Assembly: GCF_900774055.1 (NCBI RefSeq)
Contig: NZ_CAAGSW010000001.1
Location: 265,797 to 329,796 of the forward strand
Direction: 5' to 3'
Length of the DNA stretch: 64,000 bases
DNA from: Methanococcoides sp. AM1
GTDB taxonomy: Archaea > Halobacteriota > Methanosarcinia > Methanosarcinales > Methanosarcinaceae
This document shows positions 1 through 8,258 of the stretch, one piece after another. The first letter of the stretch is position 1. Each line of letters starts with the position of its first letter. Under the pieces are notes generated by a model. It worked only from the letters and a program-made list of their open reading frames with translations. It was not told the DNA's origin and did no database searches. The position numbers and the translations under genes are program-made.

Positions 1-643
1 CACATTCGAACAGTTCCACAGGAGCACCGCGAAGGGCTGCTGCATACTCGAATTCCTTTCCTGCAGGTACACGAGTCGTGGAAGCAAAAGTGATGACAGG
101 ATCTGCACCAAGGACGATGGCAACTGGAAGTGGTTCGTTGTTCTCGGATGCCTTCTTGTGCAGGACGAAGCTATGGCGCGGTGGAACAAGGCGTGCAGCC
201 AGTTTGTCCTTTCCTACTACCATGAGCCTGTGGATAGATGCATTCATCATCCCATCGTACTCAGAAACCACAACACCTGCAGTAATGTAAGGCCCGCCGT
301 CCTTCTCAAAGTGTGTCATAAGAGGGAGCTTTGAAAGGTCAACCTCCTCAGTTATGACCTCCTGTGTCGGGGATGAGTCAACTAGCTTCACTTCTCCATC
401 CGGACGAACTTCAGAAAGCTTCTGGATAATACCATCCTTTGGTACACCGAACATGTCAGCAAGCTCATCCCTGGAACCGAGAAGGTTCATGATGGCCTTC
501 TGGCCGTCAATGTCGTGGAAAAGTATAGGACCATTGCTCTTCTTTGCAAGTCTTGGTGCTTCGAATACCTTCGAAACAGTATCATTGACCTCAACAAGCC
601 TGTCGCTTGCCCTTAGATGATCGATAAAATCTCTGAAACTCAT
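1..643 (-). CDS. UbiD family decarboxylase, N-terminal part (runs off left edge)
   Basis: The reverse strand is open from the ATG at 643 to the window edge, giving about 214 residues that begin MSFRDFIDHLRASDRLVEV. This is the typical start of UbiD-type decarboxylases, which use prenylated FMN. Further recognisable family segments are GPILFHDIDG, the GGPYITAGVVV stretch and NASIHRLMV. In methanogens such proteins include the anhydromevalonate phosphate decarboxylase of the archaeal mevalonate pathway, a likely role here but not provable from the N-terminal part alone. The C-terminal half lies outside the window. The forward ORFs in this stretch are shadows. Confidence 0.85.
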   Translation of the reverse strand, partial: MSFRDFIDHLRASDRLVEVNDTVSKVFEAPRLAKKSNGPILFHDIDGQKAIMNLLGSRDELADMFGVPKDGIIQKLSEVRPDGEVKLVDSSPTQEVITEEVDLSKLPLMTHFEKDGGPYITAGVVVSEYDGMMNASIHRLMVVGKDKLAARLVPPRHSFVLHKKASENNEPLPVAIVLGADPVITFASTTRVPAGKEFEYAAALRGAPVELFEC

Positions 644-703
644 TGTATCGATATAGTAAAAAGTGTCTCTCGATAAATACATTGTCGTCTTTTTTTAAAT
701 TCA

Positions 704-868
704 GCCCTATATAAGTACGTAAAAAAGAGAAATACCTTCAGAAAAAGGAGTTGCTCCCATCGATGATGAAAATGGGTTTGGAAATCAGAACGAAAGGAAG
801 CCGATGGGAGCTGTTGGAAGACAACACATAGAACTACACATAGAAACGCATTATAGTATAAATATTAA
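704..868 (+). ncRNA. Candidate structured RNA, copy 1
   Basis: A TATA-like box (tatata, 708-713) would place a transcript start near 737. The segment then contains a perfect 10-bp inverted repeat, GCTCCCATCG (753-762) with CGATGGGAGC (802-811), followed by a small 5-bp hairpin TGTTG (812-816)/CAACA (822-826). A second copy of the element lies near 1019-1130 and keeps the 10-bp stem, with its last pair changed from G-C to A-T, as expected for a conserved RNA structure. There is no good reading frame. The strand is inferred from the TATA box. Confidence 0.5.
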
Positions 869-1018
869 TGCTTTTAGCTAATTTATATAATCTAAATGAA
901 TAACTTAATATTAGTAAAGAAATTGTATCCGGATGATATCAGTATATTAGAAACCAGCTACAATAGTAAACACTGTTTTGAATTGAAAATTATGAAAGTT
1001 TTACAAAATTTGTGATCA

Positions 1019-1130
1019 TGAAAAGGAATTGCTCCCATCAATGAGGAATTGATCAGAAATCAAATAAATTAAGTGATGGGAGCGGTTGTAACACTGACCA
1101 TAGAGAGATTCATAGCATAAATAGTAATGG
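1019..1130 (+). ncRNA. Candidate structured RNA, copy 2
   Basis: This is a second copy of the 741-868 element. It shares GAAAAGGA-TTGCTCCCATC at its start, AAATCA in the loop, GATGGGAGC in the second arm, and a similar tail ending CATAAATAGTAATG. The stem is GCTCCCATCA (1031-1040) with TGATGGGAGC (1074-1083), 10 bp. Loop sequences differ between copies while the stem is kept. A T-rich run near 1163-1168 could end a transcript. I see no clear promoter directly upstream of this copy, so it may be co-transcribed with copy 1 or silent. Confidence 0.45.
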
Positions 1131-1192
1131 GTATGGATAATAGGTTTTATTTAAAAGGGTAACTTTTTCTGCAAAGAATAGCTGACAACTTA

Positions 1193-1657
1193 TCAATCCA
1201 GATCAAGAGATTCATTGATCCTATGTAACGCTTCTGCAACCAGCATTTGTACATCGGTCATATGCTCATCGGACACTTCCCCGTTTTCTGTTTCGATCAG
1301 TTTTTTAAGATCTGTCACGATCTTATGGATGATCAGGATCATTTCATCTTTGCTGATAAGTCCTGCATAATAGGCATAAAAGAAAGTTGTACCACTGCGC
1401 TGGACCTTATGCTTGAAAGCAGCATGTGCATTAGAAACTTCCTGCCTTGTGTACGGTTCATCCACGAACGGAACCAGATCAGGCAGGTTCTGGCCGATCC
1501 AGGTCATTTCGGAACGGTTTGAGAGATTCTTGAAGTCTGCGCATAAACGGGCAATGATCCATTCACGTGCAGTAAGATGCGTGGTCTGTTTAAGGAAGCG
1601 TGTCACATCCGAGTAACTCTTATTCTCCAGTTTTGTGAATTTCTCATATTTGTTCAT
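1193..1657 (-). CDS. Conserved archaeal protein of unknown function (DUF5806-like)
   Basis: A 154-residue soluble protein starting at ATG 1657, with a good ribosome binding site (gagggga) just upstream. The middle part has a pattern I associate with a euryarchaeal family of unknown function: LTAREWIIARLCADF near residue 28, WIGQNLPDLVPF near 53, and TFFYAYYAGLIS near 91. The C-terminus is acidic and helical and longer than I expect for the family. No catalytic motif is evident. It stands alone, with the hairpin elements downstream and the ABC operon divergent on the other side. The family name is from memory and uncertain; the gene itself is convincing. Confidence 0.8.
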   Translation of the reverse strand: MNKYEKFTKLENKSYSDVTRFLKQTTHLTAREWIIARLCADFKNLSNRSEMTWIGQNLPDLVPFVDEPYTRQEVSNAHAAFKHKVQRSGTTFFYAYYAGLISKDEMILIIHKIVTDLKKLIETENGEVSDEHMTDVQMLVAEALHRINESLDLD

Positions 1658-1759
1658 TTCATCCCCTCAATGACCGATAACATGTATGTATTGCAACCAG
1701 ATAAATACTTCCTTATGGCAATCCAGCTTTAGCAAAAAAAGAGATGACAAGTGCCAAGG

Positions 1760-1785
1760 TATAAAATTATTTAGAATTGAAATTC
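1760..1785 (+). promoter_or_regulatory. TATA box and palindrome upstream of the ABC permease
   Basis: TATAAAAT at 1760-1767 is a good archaeal TATA box. The palindrome GAATT-GA-AATTC (1774-1785) follows directly and could be an operator, though this AT-rich pattern might be chance. A second TATA-like element, gtatttatct near 1868-1877, lies about 27 bases before the permease ATG at 1902 and would give a leaderless transcript. Confidence 0.4.
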
Positions 1786-1901
1786 GTTAATTACAATGGA
1801 TCAGGATCAGAGACAGCGTTCCTGAATAAGTTTGCCTTTTGTTAGAGGCCATATTTACCCTGAAAATTGTATTTATCTGCCTTTTACCCACTTAGCCCTT
1901 T

Positions 1902-3071
1902 ATGCGCTTACACTCTGTTGTCCTGAAAGATATTTTCAGACGCAAGAACAAACTTGCGATCGCAGTACTGGGAGTGATCGTTGCCACATCTGCTATTGTA
2001 GCAGTGGTCACGACATTTTCCGCTGCAACTGAGAGCCTTTATGATGAATCTGCCAGCTTTGGTGCAAATATCATAGTAAGGCCCCAAACAGACTCAATTC
2101 CCCTGATAGCCGGATCAACATCCCTGGGATCAATATCAACCGGTGAGAACTATATTGCCCAATCCGATATTCCCAGGATATATAATATTGAGAACAATGC
2201 AAATCTTGCCGTCGTAGCACCTCGACTTTATGGTATTGCAGAATTGGGAAAAGAAAATGTCATTGTTATGGGAGTTGATCTGGAGCAGGAGAAGATACTC
2301 AAATCATGGTGGAACATTAAAGGGGAATGGCTTTCCGACCCCGAAGCTATGGAAGTTCTACTTGGACAGGACATCGCAACTCCCCTCGGCCTTACTACCG
2401 GATCGATCGTTGTTCTTGAAAAAAATAGCATTGCAATGAACCTTGAAATAAAAGGCATCATTGAGAGTACCGGCGGGGAGGAGGATGGCTATATTATAAT
2501 GCCACTTTCGATCTCACAGAAACTTCTTGACAGGGAAGGCAAGGTCAGCAGTATTGAGATCCGTGCCCTATGTAATGATTGTCCCGTCTCGGAAATGAGC
2601 CGTCAGATAGAAGAAATACTGCCTGGCGTTGAGGCAAGGGCGATGAGTCAGATCGTGCAAAGCGAAATGGCCATGATAGAGCATACCCGAACTTCCGCAA
2701 TGGCTGTTTCACTTATAACACTGCTTGTAAGCACACTTACTGTCGCCTCAACCATGCTTGCATCCGTAAACGAGAAGATAAGGGAGATCGGCATAATGCG
2801 TGCAATTGGGGCAAGCGACCACCAGGTCATAAAAATGCTGTTCATCGAAGGTGCACTGATCGGGATCATAGGAGGAAGTATCGGCTTTATTACCGGAACC
2901 CTTGTATCCTACTCAATCGCCCCTTTATTGAGCTTTGCAGAACCGGCCCCGATGTGGGAACTCTTATCACTGGTATCAGGAATGTCTGTAATTGTAGGGC
3001 TTGTTGCATCCATTCTCCCTGCAAAACGTGCACTGAAGATCGATCCTGCGGAGGTGTTGAGAAGTGTCTGA
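1902..3071 (+). CDS. ABC transporter permease, FtsX/MacB type
   Basis: A 389-residue membrane protein with the MacB/FtsX layout: an N-terminal transmembrane helix (about residues 16-38), an extracytoplasmic domain of about 220 residues, then three C-terminal helices. The C-terminal segment NEKIREIGIMRAIGAS is the typical FtsX coupling region. The extracytoplasmic domain carries a Cys pair (CNDC). It overlaps the ATPase gene by 8 bases. Together with the ATPase and the DUF2318 lipoprotein downstream it resembles the permease part of P19-type iron uptake clusters, so an iron or other metal role is a reasonable inference. Without those neighbours one would call it a generic MacB-like permease. 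Confidence 0.9.
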   Translation: MRLHSVVLKDIFRRKNKLAIAVLGVIVATSAIVAVVTTFSAATESLYDESASFGANIIVRPQTDSIPLIAGSTSLGSISTGENYIAQSDIPRIYNIENNANLAVVAPRLYGIAELGKENVIVMGVDLEQEKILKSWWNIKGEWLSDPEAMEVLLGQDIATPLGLTTGSIVVLEKNSIAMNLEIKGIIESTGGEEDGYIIMPLSISQKLLDREGKVSSIEIRALCNDCPVSEMSRQIEEILPGVEARAMSQIVQSEMAMIEHTRTSAMAVSLITLLVSTLTVASTMLASVNEKIREIGIMRAIGASDHQVIKMLFIEGALIGIIGGSIGFITGTLVSYSIAPLLSFAEPAPMWELLSLVSGMSVIVGLVASILPAKRALKIDPAEVLRSV

Positions 3072-3724
3072 CGCAAGTATTCAGGTAAAGGAACTCAAAA
3101 AGAGCTATAGGATCGGCTCAAATGATGTAGAAGTATTGCACGGTATTGATCTGGATATCAAAAACGGTGAATTTGTTTCTGTAATGGGACAGTCAGGATC
3201 AGGCAACCACACTGATGAACCTTATCGGCATGCTTGACAGGCCTACCGGTGGCAGAATACTGATCGACGGAGTGGATGTTACCGAAAAATCCCAGAAAGA
3301 GCTGGTCAACCACAGAAGAAAGACAATTGGTTTCGTTTTTCAGCAATTCCACCTGATCCCTTCCCTCACAGCATACGAGAACGTTGCATTGCCACTTGTT
3401 TTTGCAGGAGAGAAGGAACAGAGCAGGATCAACGAGGCTCTTGAAAGAGTAAACCTTTCGCACAGGCTTGACCATAAGCCATCCGAGCTTAGCGGTGGAG
3501 AGCAACAAAGGGTTGCGATCGCCAGGGCACTTGTAATGAGACCGAAGATACTTCTTGCCGATGAACCGACAGGAGCACTGGATAAAGAAACAGGAGAAAT
3601 GATAATTTCGCTTCTAAGATCCCTGAGGAGTGAGATGACAGTTGTTATGATCACACATAATCACGATCTTGCTGAAATGTCAGACAGGATCATCAATTTA
3701 CAGGACGGAAAAATAAAGGAATGA
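3064..3724 (+). pseudogene. ABC transporter ATPase, frameshifted in the Walker A motif
   Basis: The reading frame opens at GTG 3064 inside the permease end and encodes a LolD/MacB-type ATPase start, up to VMGQSGSGN. At 3205-3206 the frame is lost; the rest continues in the +1 frame from 3206 (TTLMNLIGMLDRP) to the stop at 3724. The normal sequence would be GxSGSGKTTLM, so two bases of the Walker A lysine codon appear to be missing. Everything else is intact: Q-loop (FVFQQFHLIPSLTAYENV), signature LSGGEQQR, Walker B ILLADEPTGALD and the H-loop ITHNHD. Either a sequencing error or a very recent inactivation explains this. If real, a start at ATG 3215 would give an ATPase without a P-loop, which could not bind ATP normally. 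Confidence 0.85.
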
Positions 3725-3728
3725 TCAT

Positions 3729-4220
3729 ATGAATTTAAAATTAGCAGTATACATAGTATTAGTTACTTTTGCAGTTGTGCTTGCTGCCGGTTGTCTTGAT
3801 AACAGCGCACAGGCAACAATTACAGCAGATCCTGTTGCTGCAACATGGATAGAACCACAGGTTATCGAAAATACGGCTGCAATTCCCGTTCAGACCATAT
3901 ATGAAAATATGAATTCGCACTTCAAAGTAGAAACAACTGCAGGAGAAATAGCAGTAATGGCTTACAGGCTTGGGGACGATATCGTGATCCGATCTAATGT
4001 TTGCCCCCCATGCGGATCGATTGGTTTTAGTCTTGCCAAAGACATTCTTGTTTGTGATTCATGCCGAACGACCTTTGATGCAGCAACCGGACAAGGCATA
4101 CAGGGGGCATGTGTCGATTATCCAAAAGAGAACATCCCATATACAGTATCAGATGGAAATGTCATAATTGAAATAAATGATATCGTAGTAGCTCACATGA
4201 ATACAATACAAAGAGGATGA
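3729..4220 (+). CDS. DUF2318-type lipoprotein (FtrD-like, cysteine motifs)
   Basis: A 163-residue protein with a lipoprotein signal: hydrophobic residues 5-20 ending LAAGC, so Cys22 is the likely lipidated residue. The mature part contains CPPCGSIGFSL near residue 92 and CDSCRTTFDA near residue 109, the double CxxC pattern of DUF2318 proteins. That family accompanies FTR1/P19-type iron permeases and is thought to act in metal or electron handling at the membrane. It follows the ATPase gene by 4 bases, so permease, ATPase and lipoprotein form one operon. A hairpin terminator overlaps its stop codon. Metal transport is inference from context. Confidence 0.85.
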   Translation: MNLKLAVYIVLVTFAVVLAAGCLDNSAQATITADPVAATWIEPQVIENTAAIPVQTIYENMNSHFKVETTAGEIAVMAYRLGDDIVIRSNVCPPCGSIGFSLAKDILVCDSCRTTFDAATGQGIQGACVDYPKENIPYTVSDGNVIIEINDIVVAHMNTIQRG

Positions 4221-4247
4221 AAGCTTCATCCCTTTTGACTTTTTTTG
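4215..4247 (+). terminator. Hairpin terminator overlapping the stop codon
   Basis: GGATGAA (4215-4221) pairs with TTCATCC (4225-4231) around a 3-base loop and is followed by T-rich sequence to 4247. The TGA stop of the DUF2318 gene (4218-4220) lies inside the 5' arm. Confidence 0.75.
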
Positions 4248-4358
4248 ATAGATACTTATGCAGATCCCGATAGCATTGCCCTTTACCGGAACCCCGGGAA
4301 CAAAATGCCATGGGAAAATCCAATAACTTAAATACATTCAATGCTAACCCGAAATTAT

Positions 4359-4769
4359 ATGAAACTATTACTACCCACGGATGGTTCCACATATTCAAGG
4401 AACGCAGCAAAAGTTGCGGGCAGGATCGCAACGAAACATAATGCAGAGATAGTAATAGTCCATGTGGTCGAAGATAAAGGACTTGGACGGAAAACCTGGC
4501 GTGAGACCGGTGCAGGACAGGTGATCAGTTCCATAAAAGAGGAACTGATCTCAATGGGATGTGAAGAATCAAAGATTCACGCCGAGATCGTGGATGGCAA
4601 TGCGCCGGAAAAGATCGTCAAAACTGCCAGAATGCATAAAGTTGACAGGATTATCATTGGGACACGCGGGCAGACCGGTATCAAGAAGATAATGGGTTCG
4701 GTCACACAGAAAGTACTACAGATGTCTGACATCCTTGTTCTTGTAGTACCACCTGATTACAAGATATAA
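4359..4769 (+). CDS. Universal stress protein, UspA family
   Basis: A single UspA domain of 136 residues. It begins MKLLLPTDGS, the usual strand 1 of the fold, and contains the ATP-binding signature GTRGQTGIKKIMGSV (G-x2-G-x9-GS type) near residue 108. An in-frame ATG exists at 4341, but a TATA box (taaata, 4329-4334) lies 25-30 bases before ATG 4359, which would make this start leaderless and place 4341 upstream of the transcript. Its role is probably nucleotide-binding stress signalling in the cytoplasm; no partner is evident nearby. Confidence 0.9.
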   Translation: MKLLLPTDGSTYSRNAAKVAGRIATKHNAEIVIVHVVEDKGLGRKTWRETGAGQVISSIKEELISMGCEESKIHAEIVDGNAPEKIVKTARMHKVDRIIIGTRGQTGIKKIMGSVTQKVLQMSDILVLVVPPDYKI

Positions 4770-4845
4770 AATTATAAAGAATGAATCATCGTGACCCTCA
4801 CCATGATTTAAAACTGTTCATTGAAGATAATAACTAAAATCGTTT

Positions 4846-5655
4846 TTACGGCATCACGTATTTACCTATCACTTTTTTCCCGGCAATAACATCATCAAGG
4901 GAGAAAACTTCCAGATTGAATATCCCATTATACTTTTTGAGTCCTTTCAGGACAGAATAATCAATATTGCCACTTCCGGGTGCCATGTGTTCATCGCCAT
5001 CATAATTGGAGGTCCAGAAGCCGTAGTTATCGTGTAAGTGTACGTGGACCACGTGTTCCGAGATGGCATTCACAAAATCAGCCAGTTTTTCAGGATCACC
5101 GCCGCAGGTCAGGTTTGCGTGCCCAACATCAAAGGTCACACCGAGGTTTGGAGAATCTACAGCATCGACCACCCTTAACAATTCTTCTGCCTCACAGCAA
5201 AGGTTCCCGGGATCGGTCGATTCCTTATTCTCAAGCCCGAGCATTACGTTGTTCTCAGATGCAAATGCAGCAAGCTGTTTGAGATTGGAGATCATCCTGC
5301 CCAGTGATCGTTCCCTGTCATCACCGACCCTTCCGGGATGAAGTGCCACAGCTTTTGTACCAAGTCTTCCTGCAAGGCCTATACAATCCTCCATCAAAGA
5401 GAAGTGTGCTTTTTCCATTGAAGCAGTGTCCACAACGAGCTCTTTAGGATAAGTGGGAACATCTGCAAAGTAGTGTGCATGCATGGATGTCCGGAGGTCA
5501 CATGTTGAAAGCTCATCCAGAACCGTTTCCAGTCTGTCCTTTTGGAGTTCTGAGCCGTCATAGACACCGAGTTTTGGCATATAAAGCTCAACTGACTCTA
5601 CATGACCATCCAGTTCCCTTAGCTCACCTGCAAAAGAAGACGCACCTATCATCAT
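4846..5655 (-). CDS. TIM-barrel sugar isomerase / AP endonuclease 2-like protein
   Basis: About 269 residues of the xylose isomerase-like TIM-barrel family. Visible family segments are TSMHAHYFADVP, KAVALHPGRVGD, VMLGLENKES, GVTFDVGHANLT and HVVHVHLHDN; the His, Glu and Asp residues are those that bind metal in this fold. The start is taken as the ATG pair at 5655/5652 (MMIGASSF); a longer frame would run to 5766 and collide with the divergent U32 gene. The exact substrate is unknown: sugar or sugar-phosphate isomerase, or endonuclease IV-like. It shares a promoter region of about 90 bases with the next gene. Confidence 0.85.
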   Translation of the reverse strand: MMIGASSFAGELRELDGHVESVELYMPKLGVYDGSELQKDRLETVLDELSTCDLRTSMHAHYFADVPTYPKELVVDTASMEKAHFSLMEDCIGLAGRLGTKAVALHPGRVGDDRERSLGRMISNLKQLAAFASENNVMLGLENKESTDPGNLCCEAEELLRVVDAVDSPNLGVTFDVGHANLTCGGDPEKLADFVNAISEHVVHVHLHDNYGFWTSNYDGDEHMAPGSGNIDYSVLKGLKKYNGIFNLEVFSLDDVIAGKKVIGKYVMP

Positions 5656-5747
5656 ATTAACTAGAACTAAATGGATTTTAATAACTATTTTGGTCTGAAC
5701 GAACAAACCAAAATCCTTATCTAAAGTCACCCGATAAGAAAGTTCCA

Positions 5748-6782
5748 ATGAAGCTGTATGTACCACACATCGGTCATTTTGAAGGACTTAAGGAGCTATT
5801 AGCGGGTTCTGATAATATATACGCAGTATACATGGCAGGATCCCCCGAATATGTCGGGACCGGCAGGACGAACCTGAGTGCCCCGAAACTCGACGACATC
5901 GCGCAACAGACCGAGTACGCACATTCAAAAGGCGTCAAAATGGAGATCGTGCTGAACAGTTCCTGCATGGGCGGACAGCACCTTACCCCTGAAGGTTACC
6001 GCGCTATAGACTGGTATTTCGACAAACTGAACACCATCGGTATCGATTCCATAACCGTTGCAGACCCATACCTTGTGGAGATGCTGGCAAAGGACTATGA
6101 CATGGATGTAGTGGTCTCAGTACTTTCATTCGTGGACACGCCGCAAAAGGCAGAGTTCTATGAGCAGCTGGGAGCTACGACCATTGTAGTGGACCCGGCA
6201 GTGAACAGGCATTTCGACAAGCTGGAAGCCATAAGGGATACAGTCTCATGCAAGCTTAAGCTGCTCGTCAATGAAGCATGCCTCTACCAGTGCCCTTTCA
6301 GGTACGCCCACTTTAATTTCTTTTCACATGCCAACGGCCCCGGTCCTAAGCCGAACGTCCTTGACGATTACTATTACTACAAATGCCTTTCCCTGAGAAT
6401 AAAGGACCCGCAGCAGATCATTAAATCACCATGGATCAGGCCAGAGGACCTGAAAGAATACAAACATATCACTGATACCTTCAAGATCGGAGGGCGCACT
6501 CATTTCGTTAACTGGATCCTCAATAATGTTGAGGCCTACGCAAATGAAAGATATGAGGGTAACCTGATGGACCTGCTGGACAGCATAAAGGATCTCAAAG
6601 ACACATTTTATATACCAAACAGGGAACTGGATGGTGCCATCGAGCAATGGAAAAAATGTGACAAGGTATGCCACAAATGCGGCTACTGCAAGCGCCTTGC
6701 TGAAAAGGTCATACACACATATTCCGGAAGTGGAGAAGATATCCGGAAAATTCCACTGGGATCAATAGGAGATAGAATATGA
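5748..6782 (+). CDS. Peptidase U32 family protein
   Basis: A 344-residue protein of the U32 'peptidase' family. N-terminal features include YAVYMAGSPEYVGTGR and NSSCMGGQHLTPEGY, and the middle part has LLVNEACLYQCPFRYAHF with two cysteines. The C-terminus has CHKCGYC. Several U32 proteins (UbiU/UbiV, RlhA, TrhP) are now known to bind Fe-S clusters and modify RNA or quinones rather than cut peptides; the cysteines here fit an Fe-S protein. The function in methanogens is not established to my knowledge. Its stop overlaps the start of the next gene (ATGA), so the two are co-translated. Confidence 0.88.
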   Translation: MKLYVPHIGHFEGLKELLAGSDNIYAVYMAGSPEYVGTGRTNLSAPKLDDIAQQTEYAHSKGVKMEIVLNSSCMGGQHLTPEGYRAIDWYFDKLNTIGIDSITVADPYLVEMLAKDYDMDVVVSVLSFVDTPQKAEFYEQLGATTIVVDPAVNRHFDKLEAIRDTVSCKLKLLVNEACLYQCPFRYAHFNFFSHANGPGPKPNVLDDYYYYKCLSLRIKDPQQIIKSPWIRPEDLKEYKHITDTFKIGGRTHFVNWILNNVEAYANERYEGNLMDLLDSIKDLKDTFYIPNRELDGAIEQWKKCDKVCHKCGYCKRLAEKVIHTYSGSGEDIRKIPLGSIGDRI

Positions 6783-7165
6783 GCATGACACAAGAATTGC
6801 TGAAAGCGCGCACATCCCTGGAAAACAACCTGCGGGAACTTTTAGGAGTGCCAGTGTTCCTGATCGAAATGGATGCTTTCGCACTCCCCTGCGGATGCGG
6901 AGGGGTCACGATCAACACAAGGGGACTCCAGCTGGATGACCTGGAAGTTTTTGAGGAACACATAGTTAAGCACCTTACAGATACGGTGACATCACTTGAT
7001 ATTGAACCGTCTTTTCTGTTTGCACGCCTGATTCCGGGGACAGCAGAGATCGCTTCGATCAATGCGCGTGTGCTTTGTAACAGCTGCTACATGGACTTTG
7101 GAAGAGGAAGTGGGAAGCAGCCAAGGCCTGACATTTACATAATGAGATTTGACAGGCGCGGATAA
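6779..7165 (+). CDS. Small conserved methanogen protein (possibly DUF5402)
   Basis: A 128-residue soluble protein overlapping the U32 gene by 4 bases. It contains FALPCGCGGVTINTRGL near residue 34 and ARVLCNSCYMDFGRG near residue 97, so three or four cysteines could form a metal or Fe-S site. I recall similar proteins in methanogens without known function; the DUF number is uncertain. Translational coupling suggests it works with the U32 protein. The upstream part of the mtr leader follows it. Confidence 0.75.
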   Translation: MSMTQELLKARTSLENNLRELLGVPVFLIEMDAFALPCGCGGVTINTRGLQLDDLEVFEEHIVKHLTDTVTSLDIEPSFLFARLIPGTAEIASINARVLCNSCYMDFGRGSGKQPRPDIYIMRFDRRG

Positions 7166-7211
7166 ATTTTTTCCACCTGTCAGCATCGCCTTTTTTCAGG
7201 AAAGTTCCGAA

Positions 7212-7352
7212 AGGTTTATGAAGGATTTCAGATAATCCCCACCATCTTACGTTAGTCTATGCCATAATTATAGACATGGCTGAATTATCGAAGGACGTGC
7301 AGACTTTCGCACTCATACATATTGATTTAGAACTAGGAAGGAGGATAAATAA
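7212..7352 (+). promoter_or_regulatory. mtr operon promoter and leader with alternative hairpins and uORF
   Basis: A weak TATA-like element (gtttatg, 7214-7220) would start a leader near 7243. In the leader, GTCTAT (7255-7260) can pair with ATAGAC (7270-7275), while GCCAT (7261-7265) can pair with ATGGC (7276-7280); the two pairings interlock and cannot readily form together. A 35-codon frame starts at ATG 7276 and ends at 7383, overlapping the mtrE start. The strong ribosome binding site ggaagGAGGAT (7336-7345) precedes mtrE. Whether any of this regulates mtr is untested. Confidence 0.4.
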
Positions 7353-8258
7353 ATGGAACCACTCATGGGCATGGGTGTTTTAGCACTTATGGGTGCTGCC
7401 GCAACTATTGCTGGCACAACTGAGGATCTTGAATCTGATGTCGGATCTCAGAGTAACCCTAATTCACAAGTGCAATTAGCACCCCAGATGATGTACCCAC
7501 ACAGGATCTATAATAAAGCAATTTCCGGTGAACCACCATCGAATGCATTGATTTGTGCTATTGGCGGAACCGTGGCATCTGTATTGATGACCGCTGGTCT
7601 GTCCGTGGTCTTTGCTATCGCTGTTGGTGCGCTCATTGCTACATCAGTACATGGAACATATGCTATTACGTCTTACATGGGACGTACTGCAAGTCAGAAG
7701 CGTTTCAGACAACCAATATATCTTGATATTATCCGATCACACACGCCGGTGATCATGGGATATGCATTCATTACAACATTCTGTATCCTTGTTGTATCAT
7801 ACATTATGGTAGCTGTTCTCGGACACCCATTCCCACTTGCACTTATTGCATTCATATGGGGAATCACCGTCGGAGCTATCGGTTCATCAACTGGTGATGT
7901 TCACTATGGTGCAGAACGTGAGTTCCAGAACGTCGAGTTCGGATCAGGTCTTAATGCTGCAAACTCCGGTAACATTGTAAGGAAAGCAGAATCAGGACTT
8001 CGTAACGGTATAGACAACTCATGGTTCTGTGCAAAGTTCGGAGGACCAGTAACTGGTCTCGCATTCGGTATGACCGTTTTCTTAAGCGGTTGGGTAACAG
8101 CAGTTTTTGATCCTGCAATAAGCATCACAATGGGATGGCTTTCAGTTGTAGCAGGAGCAGTTATTGTATTACTTATGATCATCTGGAACAGAAGGATCGA
8201 AGTAGCAGCACGTGAGGCATACGGACCTTACAAGGAAGACGAGGAGGTCGCTGCATGA
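7353..8258 (+). CDS. mtrE: Tetrahydromethanopterin S-methyltransferase subunit E
   Basis: First gene of the complete mtrEDCBAFGH operon, 301 residues. MtrE is a polytopic membrane subunit of the complex that transfers the methyl group from methyl-tetrahydro(sarcina)pterin to coenzyme M and pumps Na+. The N-terminus is a glycine- and alanine-rich helix ([19 protein letters not shown]), followed by the conserved loop [22 protein letters not shown] segment and several helices. The cytoplasmic segment [19 protein letters not shown] is characteristic. A strong ribosome binding site fixes the start. Its last four bases overlap mtrD. Length and composition match the Methanosarcinales family. Confidence 0.97.
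   Translation: MEPLMGMGVLALMGAAATIAGTTEDLESDVGSQSNPNSQVQLAPQMMYPHRIYNKAISGEPPSNALICAIGGTVASVLMTAGLSVVFAIAVGALIATSVHGTYAITSYMGRTASQKRFRQPIYLDIIRSHTPVIMGYAFITTFCILVVSYIMVAVLGHPFPLALIAFIWGITVGAIGSSTGDVHYGAEREFQNVEFGSGLNAANSGNIVRKAESGLRNGIDNSWFCAKFGGPVTGLAFGMTVFLSGWVTAVFDPAISITMGWLSVVAGAVIVLLMIIWNRRIEVAAREAYGPYKEDEEVAA

Noticed and set aside
78-620. Two forward ORFs at the left edge
   Set aside because: They are antisense shadows of the UbiD-type gene, whose reverse frame matches a known family without interruption.
760-790. ATGATGA box as C box of a C/D guide RNA
   Set aside because: No D box (CTGA) follows at a suitable distance and the second copy does not keep ATGATGA.
7255-7280. H-type pseudoknot in the mtr leader
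   Set aside because: The two stems directly abut with no connecting loop across the first stem, which is sterically unlikely; alternative hairpins are the better description.
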